A stretch of DNA of 40,000 nucleotides from positions 27,324,829 through 27,364,828 of the forward strand of contig NC_135556.1 in the NCBI RefSeq assembly GCF_964340395.1, read 5' to 3'. Positions 26,601 through 39,154 of the stretch are shown piece after piece. Position 1 is the stretch's first letter. Every line of letters begins with the position of its first letter. The DNA comes from Glandiceps talaboti (taxonomy: Eukaryota > Hemichordata > Enteropneusta > Spengelidae). Below the pieces are notes generated by a model. That model had not been told where the DNA came from. It did not search any database and saw only the letters and a program-made list of their open reading frames with translations. Both the position numbers and the translations under genes were made by a program.

Positions 26601-26740
26601 AAGCCATTTTCTAAAAATCGGCTGTCTCAATTGTAATGAAATTTGGGCTATATAATCTTTAGGGTAATAGCTAGACCTGATTAGGTTTTGAGCCAGATCT
26701 GTTAATGTTTAATTAGAGAAATTTACATATTAATGAAATC

Positions 26741-27475
26741 AACTAATTATGCAATATCTTAAGACTGCATACTTCAATTTCAATATAATTTAGTATATTC
26801 GTTAAACATAACAAAATACATTTGTCCTATAACATTCGTTGATGTATCTTACAGCGTTAGAGAATATTTTGCATAATTAATTATTTTTGGTAATTAGGCT
26901 ATATCTTAAGAATACATACTTCAAATTCAACATAATTTAGTACATACGTTAACCATAAGAAAACACATATGTCATCCTATCAATTTTGTTGATGCACCGT
27001 ACAGTGTTAATGAATAATTTGTATAATTAATGATTTTCGGTAATTAGGCTATATCTTAAGAAAACATACTTCAATTCCAATATAATTCAGTACACACGTT
27101 AACCATAACAATTGCATATGTCTGTAAAGCTTGTTGGTGTACCTTTCAGTGTTAATGAATAATTTGCATACTTAATGATTCTTGGTAATTAGGCTATATC
27201 TTACGACTGCATGCTTCAATTTCAATATAATTCAGTACATACATTAACCATAACAAATTGTATATGTCCTGTAAAGTTAGTTGATGTACCTTACAGTGTT
27301 AATGAATAATTTGCATAATTAATGATTTTCGGTAATTAGGCTATATCTTAAGACTGCATTAAGCAGTATCATACACTCTTACATACATTAACCTAAGAAA
27401 GCACGCTTGTCTAAAAAACAAAGCCTGTTACCATAGTTTTTTTAGTTTAATGAGTTATTTGCATAATTAGATTCC
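26741..27475. repeat. Five-copy ~148-bp degenerate tandem repeat
   Basis: The signature TAATTAGGCTATATCTTAAG or its relatives recurs at about 26741, 26892, 27041, 27188 and 27335 (steps of 147-151 bp). Each is followed by an ATACTTCAA segment and a GTTAATGAATAATTTGCATA segment. Confidence 0.85.
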
Positions 27476-27520
27476 CTTACGGGAGGCATTCAGTTTAAAT
27501 CTGGTTACAAATGTAATATT

Positions 27521-27632
27521 GTGTTTGCATATATAATGTAATGTTTGCATATATGGTGTGGTGTTTGCATATCTAATATGATGTTTGCATATCTAATTAA
27601 TGTTTGCATATATAGTGTGATGATCTGCATGG
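27521..27632. repeat. ~20-bp tandem repeat
   Basis: Five copies of a unit containing TGTTTGCATAT(A/C)TA with small changes, just outside the inverted-repeat element. Confidence 0.8.
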
Positions 27633-27659
27633 GATTATTTTCTTGTCAAGAATACAGTT

Positions 27660-27687
27660 TAGAAACATCACCTTGGTGATGTTTCTA
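27660..27687. repeat. Perfect 28-bp inverted repeat
   Basis: A 13-bp arm TAGAAACATCACC is followed by TT and its exact complement GGTGATGTTTCTA. It lies 150 bp before the acceptor of the peptide exon. Confidence 0.9.
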
Positions 27688-27810
27688 TGTTTCGTCTCCA
27701 CCAAAAACAGCGTCGAATCTGACAATAACTTTTAAACTTCTCCAGTTTTAATAGTTGACTCAATATGGCCATGGCCACGTCCAGGAAGGTTATCGTTAAA
27801 ATGACTGTTT

Positions 27811-27837
27811 TACTGATCCCTTTGCATTTCTCTCCAG
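27811..27837 (+). promoter_or_regulatory. Branch point and 3' splice acceptor
   Basis: TACTGATC (branch A at 27816) is followed by a pyrimidine-rich run and TCTCCAG. The A-to-AG distance is typical of metazoan introns. The acceptor opens the reading frame of the peptide precursor as Leu-Thr-Leu-Ala, which explains why no ATG precedes the repeats in this exon. Confidence 0.8.
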
Positions 27838-28836
27838 TTAACCTTGGCGATAAGACGGGAAAAAGAAGCTGAGCAAATGGAACGACTGCGACAAAATTCT
27901 ATTGTTGAGAATGACATGATGGGAGAATCGAATTACAATAAAGGCAATGATAGACAAGATTCAGTTGATGGAGATTTATTTGCTGTGCAAGCAAAAAGAC
28001 AAAATCCGTTGACGGGAGACTTGTTTACGGAGTTCCGTCGGCGAGCCAAAGCACTTCCCATTGAACCGTACAGGGAGCAGGTAGATCAGAAAGACGCTGA
28101 AAAGCGTCCACATCCATTTACAAGTGATCTATTCATGGAATCGGGCAAGAGACAAAACCCGTTGACAAGTGACTTATTGACGTTTGGGAAAGGCGGAAAA
28201 CTGGTTTCTGACACTCAGAAGGATGATAAGCGACCGAGTCCACTTTCTGGTGATATATTCATGGATACATTTAAGCGACAAAACCCTTTAACGGGTGACT
28301 TGTTCACAGAGTTCGGTAAACGACGAGAGAATCCAAAATCGGTGGAAAGCAACCCTGGAGAAAATCAACCACACGGGGATTTATATACCGTGGAGGAAAA
28401 ACGACAAAATCCCCTCACCGGTGATCTTTTCACTGAGTTCGGAAAACGCAACCAAAAAGTTGACGGAGCGGCATCAGAAGACGAGATATTAGATGTGCTG
28501 GGCGAAGCAGAGAAACGACAAAACCCATTGACTGGGGATTTGTTCACGGAATTTGGCAAACGACAAAACCCATTGACCGGTGATTTGTTCACTGAATTCG
28601 GCAAACGACAAAACCCATTGACCGGTGATTTGTTCACGGAATTCGGCAAACGACAAAACCCATTGACCGGTGATTTGTTCACTGAATTCGGCAAACGGCA
28701 GAATCCACTGACGGGCGATTTGTTTACAGAGTTCGGTAAACGAGGAAAGGACGATGACGAGACAATGAAGCGGGAAAGAGAGTTAGCTGCCTTGTTTCAG
28801 TCTGGTAATGGAAATAAAGAAAGTACACGAAGATAA
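27838..28836 (+). CDS. Main exon of QNPLTGDLFTEF-amide neuropeptide precursor
   Basis: This exon encodes 332 residues and a TAA stop at 28834-28836. With exon 1 the prepropeptide is 373 aa. After a charged helical spacer come repeated peptides bounded by Lys-Arg sites. Eight copies of QNPLTGDLFTEF start at 28000, 28279, 28405, 28519, 28564, 28609, 28654 and 28699. Seven are followed by Gly-Lys-Arg, and the first ends in Arg-Arg-Arg without Gly. Related peptides are QDSVDGDLFAVQA (27955), PHPFTSDLFMES-G (28108), QNPLTSDLLTF-G (28153), PSPLSGDIFMDTF (28234) and a HGDLYTVEE segment ending before 28402. Known prohormone processing (convertase cleavage at KR, C-terminal Gly amidation, N-terminal Gln cyclisation) predicts pQNPLTGDLFTEF-amide as the main secreted product. 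The exon starts at an acceptor in frame, so the TTG at 27844 is an internal Leu codon and not a start. The tail after the last copy is acidic then basic (GKDDDETMKR). I do not recognise the family. Neuropeptide precursor is near certain, and receptor and role are unknown. Confidence 0.93.
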   Translation, partial: LTLAIRREKEAEQMERLRQNSIVENDMMGESNYNKGNDRQDSVDGDLFAVQAKRQNPLTGDLFTEFRRRAKALPIEPYREQVDQKDAEKRPHPFTSDLFMESGKRQNPLTSDLLTFGKGGKLVSDTQKDDKRPSPLSGDIFMDTFKRQNPLTGDLFTEFGKRRENPKSVESNPGENQPHGDLYTVEEKRQNPLTGDLFTEFGKRNQKVDGAASEDEILDVLGEAEKRQNPLTGDLFTEFGKRQNPLTGDLFTEFGKRQNPLTGDLFTEFGKRQNPLTGDLFTEFGKRQNPLTGDLFTEFGKRGKDDDETMKRERELAALFQSGNGNKESTRR

Positions 28837-29152
28837 TAATAATAATGGACGAACAGATTTGTAACCGGGAAAACAAACGATTTACATGCTATTACTTGAT
28901 TATGATTGGTTATTAACCATAGGCTTTCAACCACTTCTTGTGTATAAGTGGGTTGGAAACCATAACGTCAGAACGTTTCAGAACATAGCACAAATACAAT
29001 ATTATGACAATAAGGTTCAACTACGAGAGATAGGTAACAGAATTCTACATCTGGATTTATTACTTATTACTTTCACTACTGGGTTCATTCGTATCTGTAG
29101 ATGATGCCAATCCAAACTTCTGTACATTTTCTCTTTGTCACACTTGGTATGC
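28837..29152 (+). other. Probable start of the 3' UTR
   Basis: Sequence after the TAA begins with further ATAATAATAATAATGG. No AATAAA occurs close by; the first good AATAAA I see downstream is at about 31129, so the transcript end is not resolved. Confidence 0.4.
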
Positions 29153-29215
29153 ATACTACACTACACTACACTACACTACACTACACTACACTACACTACA
29201 CTACACTACACTACA
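29153..29215 (+). repeat. (ACTAC)n pentanucleotide repeat
   Basis: Twelve copies of CTACA, located about 0.3 kb after the stop codon of the peptide gene and possibly inside its 3' UTR. Confidence 0.95.
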
Positions 29216-32200
29216 CAATTGGATTTCAAGGAAGGGTTATGCATAATATCTAATAAGTAACTAAGCAATCACCATATAGTCTACAAAATATGTAAATTCG
29301 TTCATCTATATGCAAAGCAGGCCTCCAAAATCGAGTTCCTTGTAACACTAAATTGGTACAAATTTGTTTTAAACAATGATAAGTGTGACATTGTACAAGT
29401 TTGTCGAGGAACAAGTCAGGAAATATCCAAATTTAATTCAAAATATATCTCCAAGTTGTCATAATATTGTTTATGTGCTTTTCTGAAGAGTTATTTGGCT
29501 ACATGGTTGTAGTTTTACTTTTAGTATATTTATTTGTAGTGTTTGTAGACCTTATCACAGAACATTTTGTTTTCTGGGAGTCCTAGACTGTAAGATACGT
29601 CGTGTTGTTCAGCCCTATCAGGCTTCTTAACCACGACTGTACTAATCTACCCAATTTCCCACATCATCAACCAGACTGGGTTGCAACCAATCAAATATCG
29701 TTATGTTGTAATAGGTGTCAAACTGACCATGATGCATGTTAGCCTTTCAATGCTGGTTTATGAGACCAGCCACCTAATCTTACGTCAATAGTAAACATAA
29801 GTTTCCTGGCCAAAGTCTAGCATTTTATCAAGTACAAACAGTTAACAAGTATCAACATAACAACAATCGTTCTTAACATCAGAAGCAGAAACTATTCTGT
29901 CTATTTGATTTTTAATCTACATAATGACCTCTGTTTGAACTTCTAATCACAAGTTCAAGGAGTGGCCTAAATTCTTTGATCTAGCAGGCATAGTCCCTTA
30001 GAATAGTACAGACGATGAGTGCTGTCAGATAGCGTGGCACGAATGTCTGTATCTTACACACTTTGAGAGGCCCTAAAATGAAAAAAAAAATCAGCCTCTT
30101 CAACATAGAATAATTTGTTTTAACTTAGAGCAGAAATAATGAAGCGAGGTGTATAGCTGTACGTACATTATTTCTTCATTTATTTAAGGTAACCTATAGT
30201 ATACTATACTTAGCAAGATTTCTCATTTATTAGACTTTGTGTTTGTTTACATCGCTATGGACATCAGGTGACTTGAGGTCACAAATCAGGTTACCTTATG
30301 TTACCCAGTCTTGACGAGATATGTGACGTAATTGTTGTATCATATATACATAATACATGATACTGAGGAAAATTCATGGCTACAAAATCTCTTAGACGGA
30401 CTACATCTAGAAAACATTGAACATACTAGCGCAAAAAAATGTAGAGATAACGATTTCGAAAAAAAAGTTTATAGTCCCATATAGTAATATTTTTAAATCT
30501 AACAACAGGAAGACGAATATCATGATATTCGCTGGGGGTTTTCTCTTTAGTTTGCAATGATTCCTAATTTATTTTTTCTAAGGGAGATTATGTTCTAAGA
30601 TGGAATTTCCAAACACTGCCACACAGCTTCCTAAATTATGGTTAAAAAGTAAATACAAAGTAATCTAAGACTCTGACATTGTCGTCAATTTGAAAGATCA
30701 AAACACCCATAATGGATTAAACTGCCAACCCTAAGCTTTACGACAGCATAAAAGGATAGTAATTAGACTACAGTCGTGTGTGTGAAGTATGACCAAAGGT
30801 TTACAGTTTTTAGCTGATGAAAGAAAGAAATACATCCTACAAAAGACTTGTCAGGTGTCTATTACAAAATAAGGGTTATTTGGATATAAGTAAGTGTAAA
30901 ATGTATATTTATTCTTTCAAAGGAAACTGATAATTTCGTCGATTATTTTGGGCCTAGAGTAATATAACTTGTTTTACATAGATTAGAGTATTATTTGGGG
31001 TTGCTAAGGTAACATCTAATTACCTCCATGATTGCTTTTATAACTGATAGGTACTAGGCAATCCTTTGTCGGCTGTTTCTAAAGTTCTATGTATATTTTC
31101 GATATCCTAGTTAATGCTAGCTTCCTGTAATAAACATATTTGCTGTATGAATGAAAGAAAAAATGGTACGTTCTCTCTCCGTAATAATACATTAATTTAT
31201 AGTTATGCCTATGTATGGACCCAAGGATATTTGAAGGTATTACATCAATCACTCAGTTGATGATGACGGTAGTTACTGTAATGGTGTTGACTAAGATAAG
31301 TTTGGGAGTTACTATAGTTAGACATTCGCAATTCAAATACTGGGCGGGTTGATATCTCGGAAAATGATGAAGAACTATGCGTTATTCTTAGTGGCCTGAC
31401 TTTGAGTTTATATATACCATGTGATGAAAGATATGTCCCAACGAAACAAGGCTTTTAATCACTTTGGCCAGGCTAATTTATTGCGTCTGAAATTCAAATG
31501 TAGTGTAAAGATAAATTCATGTTTAAAAATAGCGTAAAACACACAAATACACATGGTAAGGTATAATGTGGGATTTGCATTGTGTTATATTTGACCAAAG
31601 AAAACGAAAACTTTGGCGCAACAAGTACTTTAAGTGACTAAACGGACAGTCCAGGAATATTTAGGGGCTTCTACGCAGCTATGGTGACCTATTTTTAGTT
31701 TTATCTAGCGATTTTACCTCAGCTCTATGACGTGTACGGTGATTTTAATGATCTGAGTTATAATTTGTAGGAACTTTTCAAATAACTTGCCGCTTCATTC
31801 GAACACGATTCTTTTCTGATGTGTACATATTGATGTGTGATAAAATACATATGCACTGTAATTTTTGACCCGTCTTCGTTGTCATTTTTGACTTGCGAAC
31901 ACACACGGCTATTCTAAGCGTTTGTTTTGAGTACAACCGGGTGAGATTCCAAACACATATTAATTGTGGGCGTATTCATACCCCCCCGGTGGCTTTAACT
32001 ACTGCGCCAATAGAAAATGGTTAAACAAACAGAAAATGGAAAGTTGTCCAGCTCGACATGATTTTATTACATTGTTACATGTTATCTTCTGGTGAGACAC
32101 TTATCTTAACACTGTCTTAATACATAGTCATCCGTGACAAAAATCAAACCAACATTACTACATTCCCTTAGTAGATCATTGCCAAACAAACAAAGTATAC

Positions 32201-33335
32201 TTTTCTCAAGCTTCTATTTGCCAGACGATCAAAGAAGATTTAACGTTTATATTTTTTTTATAGATTTTTTATTTTCAAAAAACCCCGCACATATTTTGAT
32301 TTTTGTTTGTGTATTTGTCATATGCCTTTGAATCATACTGCAATCACCATCACTCAGTCACGACCTCAAACCATACAATGTGGTCTACTTTTTCATACAT
32401 ATTAAAATATAAAAGAAAGAAAACAGACTTTGTAGTCTTCGTGATACCCATATTGACTTTGGAAAAAACCGTGTGCGTGTGAAGGCTGAAATGTCGCCTG
32501 ATCATGCGCCCATTTACATTTAGTTAGAAAGCCATGTATGTGATACAACACTTTCGGTTTTGTTACTAATCAATTACAAGTTGGATGGCACACAATTGGG
32601 CAATTCTACTAGTCTGAGATTCTTACAGTGAACAAACTGTCAATCGATGTCCATAACACGATCTATGCGAGTACTATTGTCAGTATTAGTATTGGTGTGA
32701 CGAAAATACAAGTTCTTTTAGCAGCATATATACGTGAGAGTAAAATTGCATTTCCTGTCGTTCGACAGTAATGCTTATGAATATGACTAAGCTAAATACC
32801 AACGGTCATACACTGAGCCACATATGGTAATCGATGTTAAGCTATATTGCCTCGGTCAACTTCGGAAAAAATATAATTAATACGAATTATGACACCTCTA
32901 TAGTAAAACCCTATCTCTCATTACAAACTATACTGTTATATATATTCATGATTATCTGTGTAGTTGTGCTATCAAACCAGACTGATTATAGATTTTCAAT
33001 TCAAGTGGGCGGCATGATGTTTTTTATGTCTCACGCAAGGTTATGTCTCACGAATGACATAAAACGACATACAGACATTGACAGTGTGCAAGCATATGAA
33101 ATCTCACTTTGGACACAAATGAACATTACGATGGGATAAAGAAAGGAAGATTCGAACACAATACTGTACAGTGAGATAAAATGGAATATTTTATGCGCGT
33201 GTGCGTTATCAGTGTGTGTTTTTGTTTGTGTAATTCGTAACAAAAGCATTGATTGAAACTCTATAGTCTTTATGGTTTGGTAGTAAAACATCTATAACAC
33301 ACTCAAAGAATACACCCATTGCTGAGATACTGCAT
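29216..33335. other. Downstream region, no gene seen
   Basis: AT-rich with no recognisable domain in any frame. The only structure noted is the 18-bp palindrome at 30.5 kb. The 101-codon frame at 32834-33139 has hydrophobic stretches but no recognised family. Confidence 0.45.
30514..30531. repeat. Perfect 18-bp palindrome
   Basis: CGAATATCATGATATTCG equals its own reverse complement. Confidence 0.9.
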
Positions 33336-33425
33336 TTAGTTCAGTTCATTTATTTCAGTAACAGGGCCTCGGCCCATCGTACTGCATTTAAGTAACTGAT
33401 AAAGGGTAATTCGGTCGATCATCGT
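33336..33425 (-). mobile_element. LINE 3'-end fragment, minus strand
   Basis: Read on the minus strand, a GGGCC-GA-GGCCC hairpin is followed by CTGTTACTGAAATAAATGAA and a CTGAACT repeat, which is the form of a LINE 3' terminus with a TGAAC-type tail. Its 5' truncated side (higher coordinate) abuts a (CATA)n array starting at 33430. Confidence 0.5.
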
Positions 33426-33429
33426 TACG

Positions 33430-33531
33430 ATACATACATACATACATACATACATACATACATACATACATACATACATACATACATACATACATACATA
33501 CATACATACATACATACATACAAACATACAC

Positions 33532-33563
<32 letters not shown>

Positions 33564-33605
33564 ACGTATTCACAGACAGACAGGCAGGCAGGCAGGCAGA
33601 AGACA
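33430..33605 (+). repeat. (CATA)n, (CA)n, (GACA)/(GGCA)n compound array
   Basis: About 23 CATA units, then CA repeats, then GACAGACAGGCAGGCAGGCA. It starts at the 5' truncation of the minus-strand LINE stub. Confidence 0.95.
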
Positions 33606-34065
33606 TAGAGACAAACACGTAGATAGATAGATAGATGACGCTAATATGACTTGGCAGACTGCAAACCCTGATGACTTGCGGCTATTTCATGAATGTCTCC
33701 ACATATCATGTTTTGAGACAAAAACCCGCATCTGAGAACAGAAAATGGAACAAATCGTCTGCAATTCGTTGAAATCTTAAAATCAGCTATAACTTGTTTG
33801 ATACACGGATATGGATTGCTTCTAACAAAACGTTGAAAATTTGTCAAAAGATAGGGCGCAAACATTTTTTTTTATCATATGATAAGATTTCAGCTTATGC
33901 CTTATGCATACATTTTTGTCCACTTTGTGCCATTGCTCTCGTGTCTGTCTACCTGCCTGTATGCCTATCTATCTATCAATGACTCTTTATAAGTGGGGGT
34001 GCACGGGTGGTGTACTCTGTATTGACGAAGTCTGAAACGACGAACTCATAGAATATACAAGTATG

Positions 34066-34173
34066 CACCACCACCACCACCACCACCACCACCACCACCA
34101 CCACCACCACCACAACCACCACCACCACCACCACCACCACCACCACCACCATTTGTTTGTTTGTTTGTTTGTT

Positions 34174-34232
<59 letters not shown>
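34066..34232 (+). repeat. (CAC)n(TTTG)n(TCTG)n compound array
   Basis: About 28 CAC triplets with one CAA variant, then six TTTG and about 14 TCTG units. The His-rich frame has no gene context. Confidence 0.97.
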
Positions 34233-35270
34233 GTTTCTAGATTAAATGTATGTATACATGTATGCATTCATTTATTTAATGCTCTCTCTTTTCCCATAGT
34301 TTTGTCTCTCTTGTCTCTTTCTACCCCTTTGTCTTTACCCATCTCATTACTATTCAACTCCATTTGTCACGTTCATTCACCCAGTTGAGTTAAATGTGTA
34401 TCAATAACTCATCATAGTGCATCAGGTGTCAAGTATTAATAATTATTGTATCACCAAGGGAATAATTCGTTTTAACAATAAACAAAGAAATCCTTACTAC
34501 GTGATCGAAAAATGTTAAACTGACATTGTCAATTCTACACGTACGTAAAAAGACTGACCATGAAGAAAGACACAGATAATCAGAAGGGAAGGAAGTGAAC
34601 ACTGAAGTTATAAAAGACGTAATTGACGCCTGGAACACATCAAATATAGTCAAGCATTTTCCAGTATTCAATGCAGTTTGTTCTACTATAAGCAGCTTTT
34701 AATACAAGTTATCTACGTATGTCAAACTGAGTGTGATCGACAAAAGACCAACCTTGTATGAGCGATATGAAAACATCTGAATCCGACGTGGGCTTTCTTT
34801 TATTTCGTAGTATTTAACTTTATTAATGAATAATTCCACGCATATAATTGTCCATTTGAAAAATTGCATACACCGTATTCTCTTTATGGTGGTGAAAAGA
34901 TATAAAGGTAGACATGCACATAGAAAAGTAAAACGCTTTAAAAGGTGATAAAGACTTTGTATAGTATATTTTGCGTCAGAATTAAGTTAGAACGAAAGGC
35001 TAAAAGTGGTAAAGGCGAGACCCTCTCAGGAAATGATTGTCACAGAATCATATTCTTCTTTGGTATACTACTTAATGTCCCGTATGGAACTAAAGGAGTA
35101 TAGGATGTGAAGTGTGCAAACGTTTTGTGTTAGTCCTCGATATTTCTATCCTGTACTCTGTTGAAAGTTGTAATGCTTATTTGAATTGTTCTGGTTCTGT
35201 TATGTTGATATATAACTATCTACATATTGCATTACTTATGGCATTTGCAAAACGAATTCTGCGCACGCTC

Positions 35271-35291
35271 TCTCTCTCTCTCTCTCTCTCT

Positions 35292-35338
<47 letters not shown>

Positions 35339-35354
35339 ACAATACACACACACG
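35271..35354 (+). repeat. (CT)n(AC)n microsatellite
   Basis: Eleven CT units, CGCG, then about 19 AC units with a few ATAC variants. Confidence 0.95.
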
Positions 35355-35411
35355 TCTGAATATAGAGAATAGCTAGATGGTTATATACATATACATGTAT
35401 TGTTTTTAATT

Positions 35412-35655
35412 TGTAGATAAATATCAGTAAGTAGCACCTTAAGTTTATGATTATTTTCCAAAGTGTGGATGAAAATGAAAGCTATTGCATTTATTCCTTT
35501 AGATTCCAATTTGACTGTTTACAATCACCAAATCATTGACTGAACTATTTCAATTCAAAGTCAATGATTCCCATATCATATGTAGATTAATATCAGTACG
35601 TAGTACCTTAAGTTGATGGTTATTCCCTAAAGTGTGGATAAAAATGAAAATCATA
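35412..35655. repeat. Divergent ~75-bp duplicate pair
   Basis: GTAGAT(A/T)AATATCAGTA(A/C)GTAG and CCAAAGTGTGGAT or CTAAAGTGTGGAT occur at 35416 and 35583, about 168 bp apart. Confidence 0.8.
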
Positions 35656-36253
35656 GTAAATTGGTATGAACATTAATTGTACAATTTTCACGACTTTCAT
35701 GGATAATTGTATCTGCCATGTTCTCTCATCAAATCAGTGTTACAAAAAAATTAGAGCATACATTCAGTCCATTTGTCGTAAAACCTGACACATATCACTT
35801 ATGGAGTCAAATTGTTATGGGTGACCCATCAGCAAATAATCTGGGTAAAATTGTTATGTACATCACGACTGTATATCATTTAGCCCTTAGTCAGTTAACA
35901 CACTTTGGCACGCCATCCTTCTCAATCATACTTAAACACGTGTAACTCATCCACCAACATTGACAGCGAAATTAACGATATGTTCATCCGTAAACATAAC
36001 ATTTATTTTTACTGTTACTTTTCTTCCTAGGCTGTCATCATTCAACGGTGGGTACATTTTTCAGAAAGCATGTCTGCTCAGTAATCTGACCTACAATTGT
36101 TCTATTTGTTAAATCACGTGTTCTCACCCGTTGATAGTCAAGCTCCCCATTACATAGTATAATTGTATAACCTGTAGCCTTATTTCCTAACTGTACATAG
36201 ACGTCAGAGTCGTCACGTCACTGAGGTAAAGAAACGTACTTTGACATACTTGC

Positions 36254-36254
<1 letters not shown>

Positions 36255-36302
<48 letters not shown>

Positions 36303-36480
36303 AACACGCGCGCACGCGCACAGACATACGCGCAAGCACAGACACATAGACACATACATACATACATACATACATACATACATACATACATACATACATT
36401 CATACATTCATACATACATACATACATACATACATACATAAATACATACGTACATACATACATACATACATATATACATA
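36255..36480 (+). repeat. (CA)n and (CATA)n compound microsatellite
   Basis: CA run (36255-36298), CGCGCA variants, then CATA to 36480 with some CATT, AATA and CGTA units. Confidence 0.95.
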
Positions 36481-36481
36481 C

Positions 36482-36556
36482 AACTTGATATATTCATATG
36501 AATGTAAGTAAAACTTGATATATATATATCAAGTTTATATCAAGTTTATATATATG

Positions 36557-36628
<72 letters not shown>
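36482..36628 (+). repeat. AACTTGATATA repeats and (TA)n
   Basis: Alternating AACTTGATATA and TATATCAAGTTTATA segments form local inverted repeats (36510-36550), followed by about 38 TA units. Confidence 0.9.
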
Positions 36629-37367
<739 letters not shown>

Positions 37368-37385
37368 TAACACCCAATCTGTGAA

Positions 37386-37503
37386 ATTGCCCAATTCATG
37401 AAATGGGTAGGTAACTTTGCCGAGTTCATGAAATAGTCAATCGTGTTGCCCAGGTTATGAAGTGGGTATGGTAAGATATGCCCAGTACATGACATGACCA
37501 TCT
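37386..37503. repeat. ~30-bp degenerate tandem repeat, four copies
   Basis: TGCCCA(A/G)(T/G)TCATGAAATGGGT-like units start at 37388, 37418, 37447 and 37479. Confidence 0.75.
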
Positions 37504-37675
37504 TTTATAGGACACACACAAAATAAATATCAATCAAACAACTTTATTATCATGTATTTACAAAGTCATCACTTCACAATTCTTATTTTATTATAATTCA
37601 GTATAGTTTGTGTTTTTAATAGAGTTCGATAATCGACACCCCAGTTCAAAACTCTTGCCCCAAAAATTTAATTTC

Positions 37676-37907
<232 letters not shown>

Positions 37908-38159
37908 AAAAACATATATTTGAAATTTATTCAAATTCAAAAAATGGTTTATAGACGTACTAAAAAGTAACCACATCAACGCAATTGAAGTCAAATTCAG
38001 GAGCAACATTAGGGTAATATAATTTTATATTCTCCATAATTTTGGGCAATTTTCTACTAACAGGTACTCCATGAACACGTCAATATTCACATCTTAACTG
38101 TAACTATAATCGTATGCCGGAAGGAATGTTAGTCCAGCGTCATAATGAATTTGTGATAG

Positions 38160-38905
38160 AGTAACTTCGTAACTCTGAAGTAGTGGGAGGGTCTTTCGGT
38201 GGGTAAGTGGCTTCGAGTAAAACGTTTTAGAACTCAAACACTTACATAGAAATATATAACAAAGTTAAATCTGTTATAATTTCAAAAGCAAATTGGCTGT
38301 GACAGGTTTCCAGGAATTAAGACTAAGAGGAAATGCAGTCGTTTAGATATTTCTGTAAAACGTGGAAACGTCAATGTTGTTGTGTGTCGTCATACACACA
38401 TTGACACAATATGAAAAGTTCTGTCAAGTAGAAAGAACTATCATAAATGTCACAAAAAAGTGGCAAGATTTTACTATATGATGTTGTGAAGAAGGTGCTT
38501 GACCTTATAAAGGTCACGTGACAGGTTAACGTCACTACGGAAATTAAAGACAATTGGTATTTGAAGTTCTACTGTAGAAATTGAATGTATTTCAGAACGA
38601 GCTCCTCGGTACGCATGTAACGACCACATCTGTCTATATCATGACACCGATATTGGGACTTAGCCATCGAGTAATGTCGTAACTCGATCGTACCAGGATT
38701 TTTGAAGAATGAGTGGCTGTGAGTAACATGTTCCAGATCACAAAAAGATTACCAGAAAATCTAACAAAGTTAAATCAGTAATTCAAAAAAACAAATTGGC
38801 GTTGACAGGTTTCTGTGGAATATAGAGGAAATGCTGCCATTTAGAAAATTTGACTAAAAAGGTAGTTACTCGAGAACTGCAATGTTGCTATGTTACATAA
38901 GCCAT
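38160..38905. repeat. Divergent ~510-bp-spaced segmental duplication
   Basis: About 230 bp at 38160-38390 and 38670-38905 align: GT(A/C)GTAACTC, AACAAAGTTAAATC, CAAATTGGC..TGACAGGTTTC and AGAGGAAATGC recur in the same order. Confidence 0.75.
38500..38522. promoter_or_regulatory. Palindromic TGACCT/AGGTCA pair overlapping GTCACGTGAC
   Basis: TGACCTT-ATA-AAGGTCA (38500-38516) is a perfect inverted repeat of nuclear-receptor-like half-sites, and GTCACGTGAC (38513-38522) is a palindromic E-box of the USF/TFEB type. No nearby gene was found for them to control. Confidence 0.3.
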
Positions 38906-39154
38906 AAGATGATACTAACAATTCACTCACATTTCTTAAAACTACGAACACAGAAAACTAATAGTGGAAAGGTTTATGCCGAAAACGGTATAACCTGTGT
39001 AACTAATAATGTTATTGATCATACACATGAAGTTGGTAAGCTTTCCTCCTACATCCATAAAAGACGAACTGCGCATGTTTACAGGGGGAATTACATGTGT
39101 GTACACTTAATGAATTAAGCCGATTACAGATAAAGATAAATCATCTTTGGTATA

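Larger units (their letters stand above)
34233..36254. other. No gene seen
   Basis: Besides the CT/AC array and the duplicated 75-bp block there is no recognisable content. Confidence 0.45.

Noticed and set aside
27844-27846. TTG as a start codon for the peptide precursor
   Set aside because: The codon lies just after a good splice acceptor in frame, and a signal-peptide exon supplies the ATG.
28365-28694. 109-codon antisense frame NSVNKSPVNGFCRLP repeated
   Set aside because: Shadow of the repeated peptide exon on the opposite strand.
34046-34388. Poly-His and poly-Gly frames
   Set aside because: Translations of (CAC)n with no gene context.
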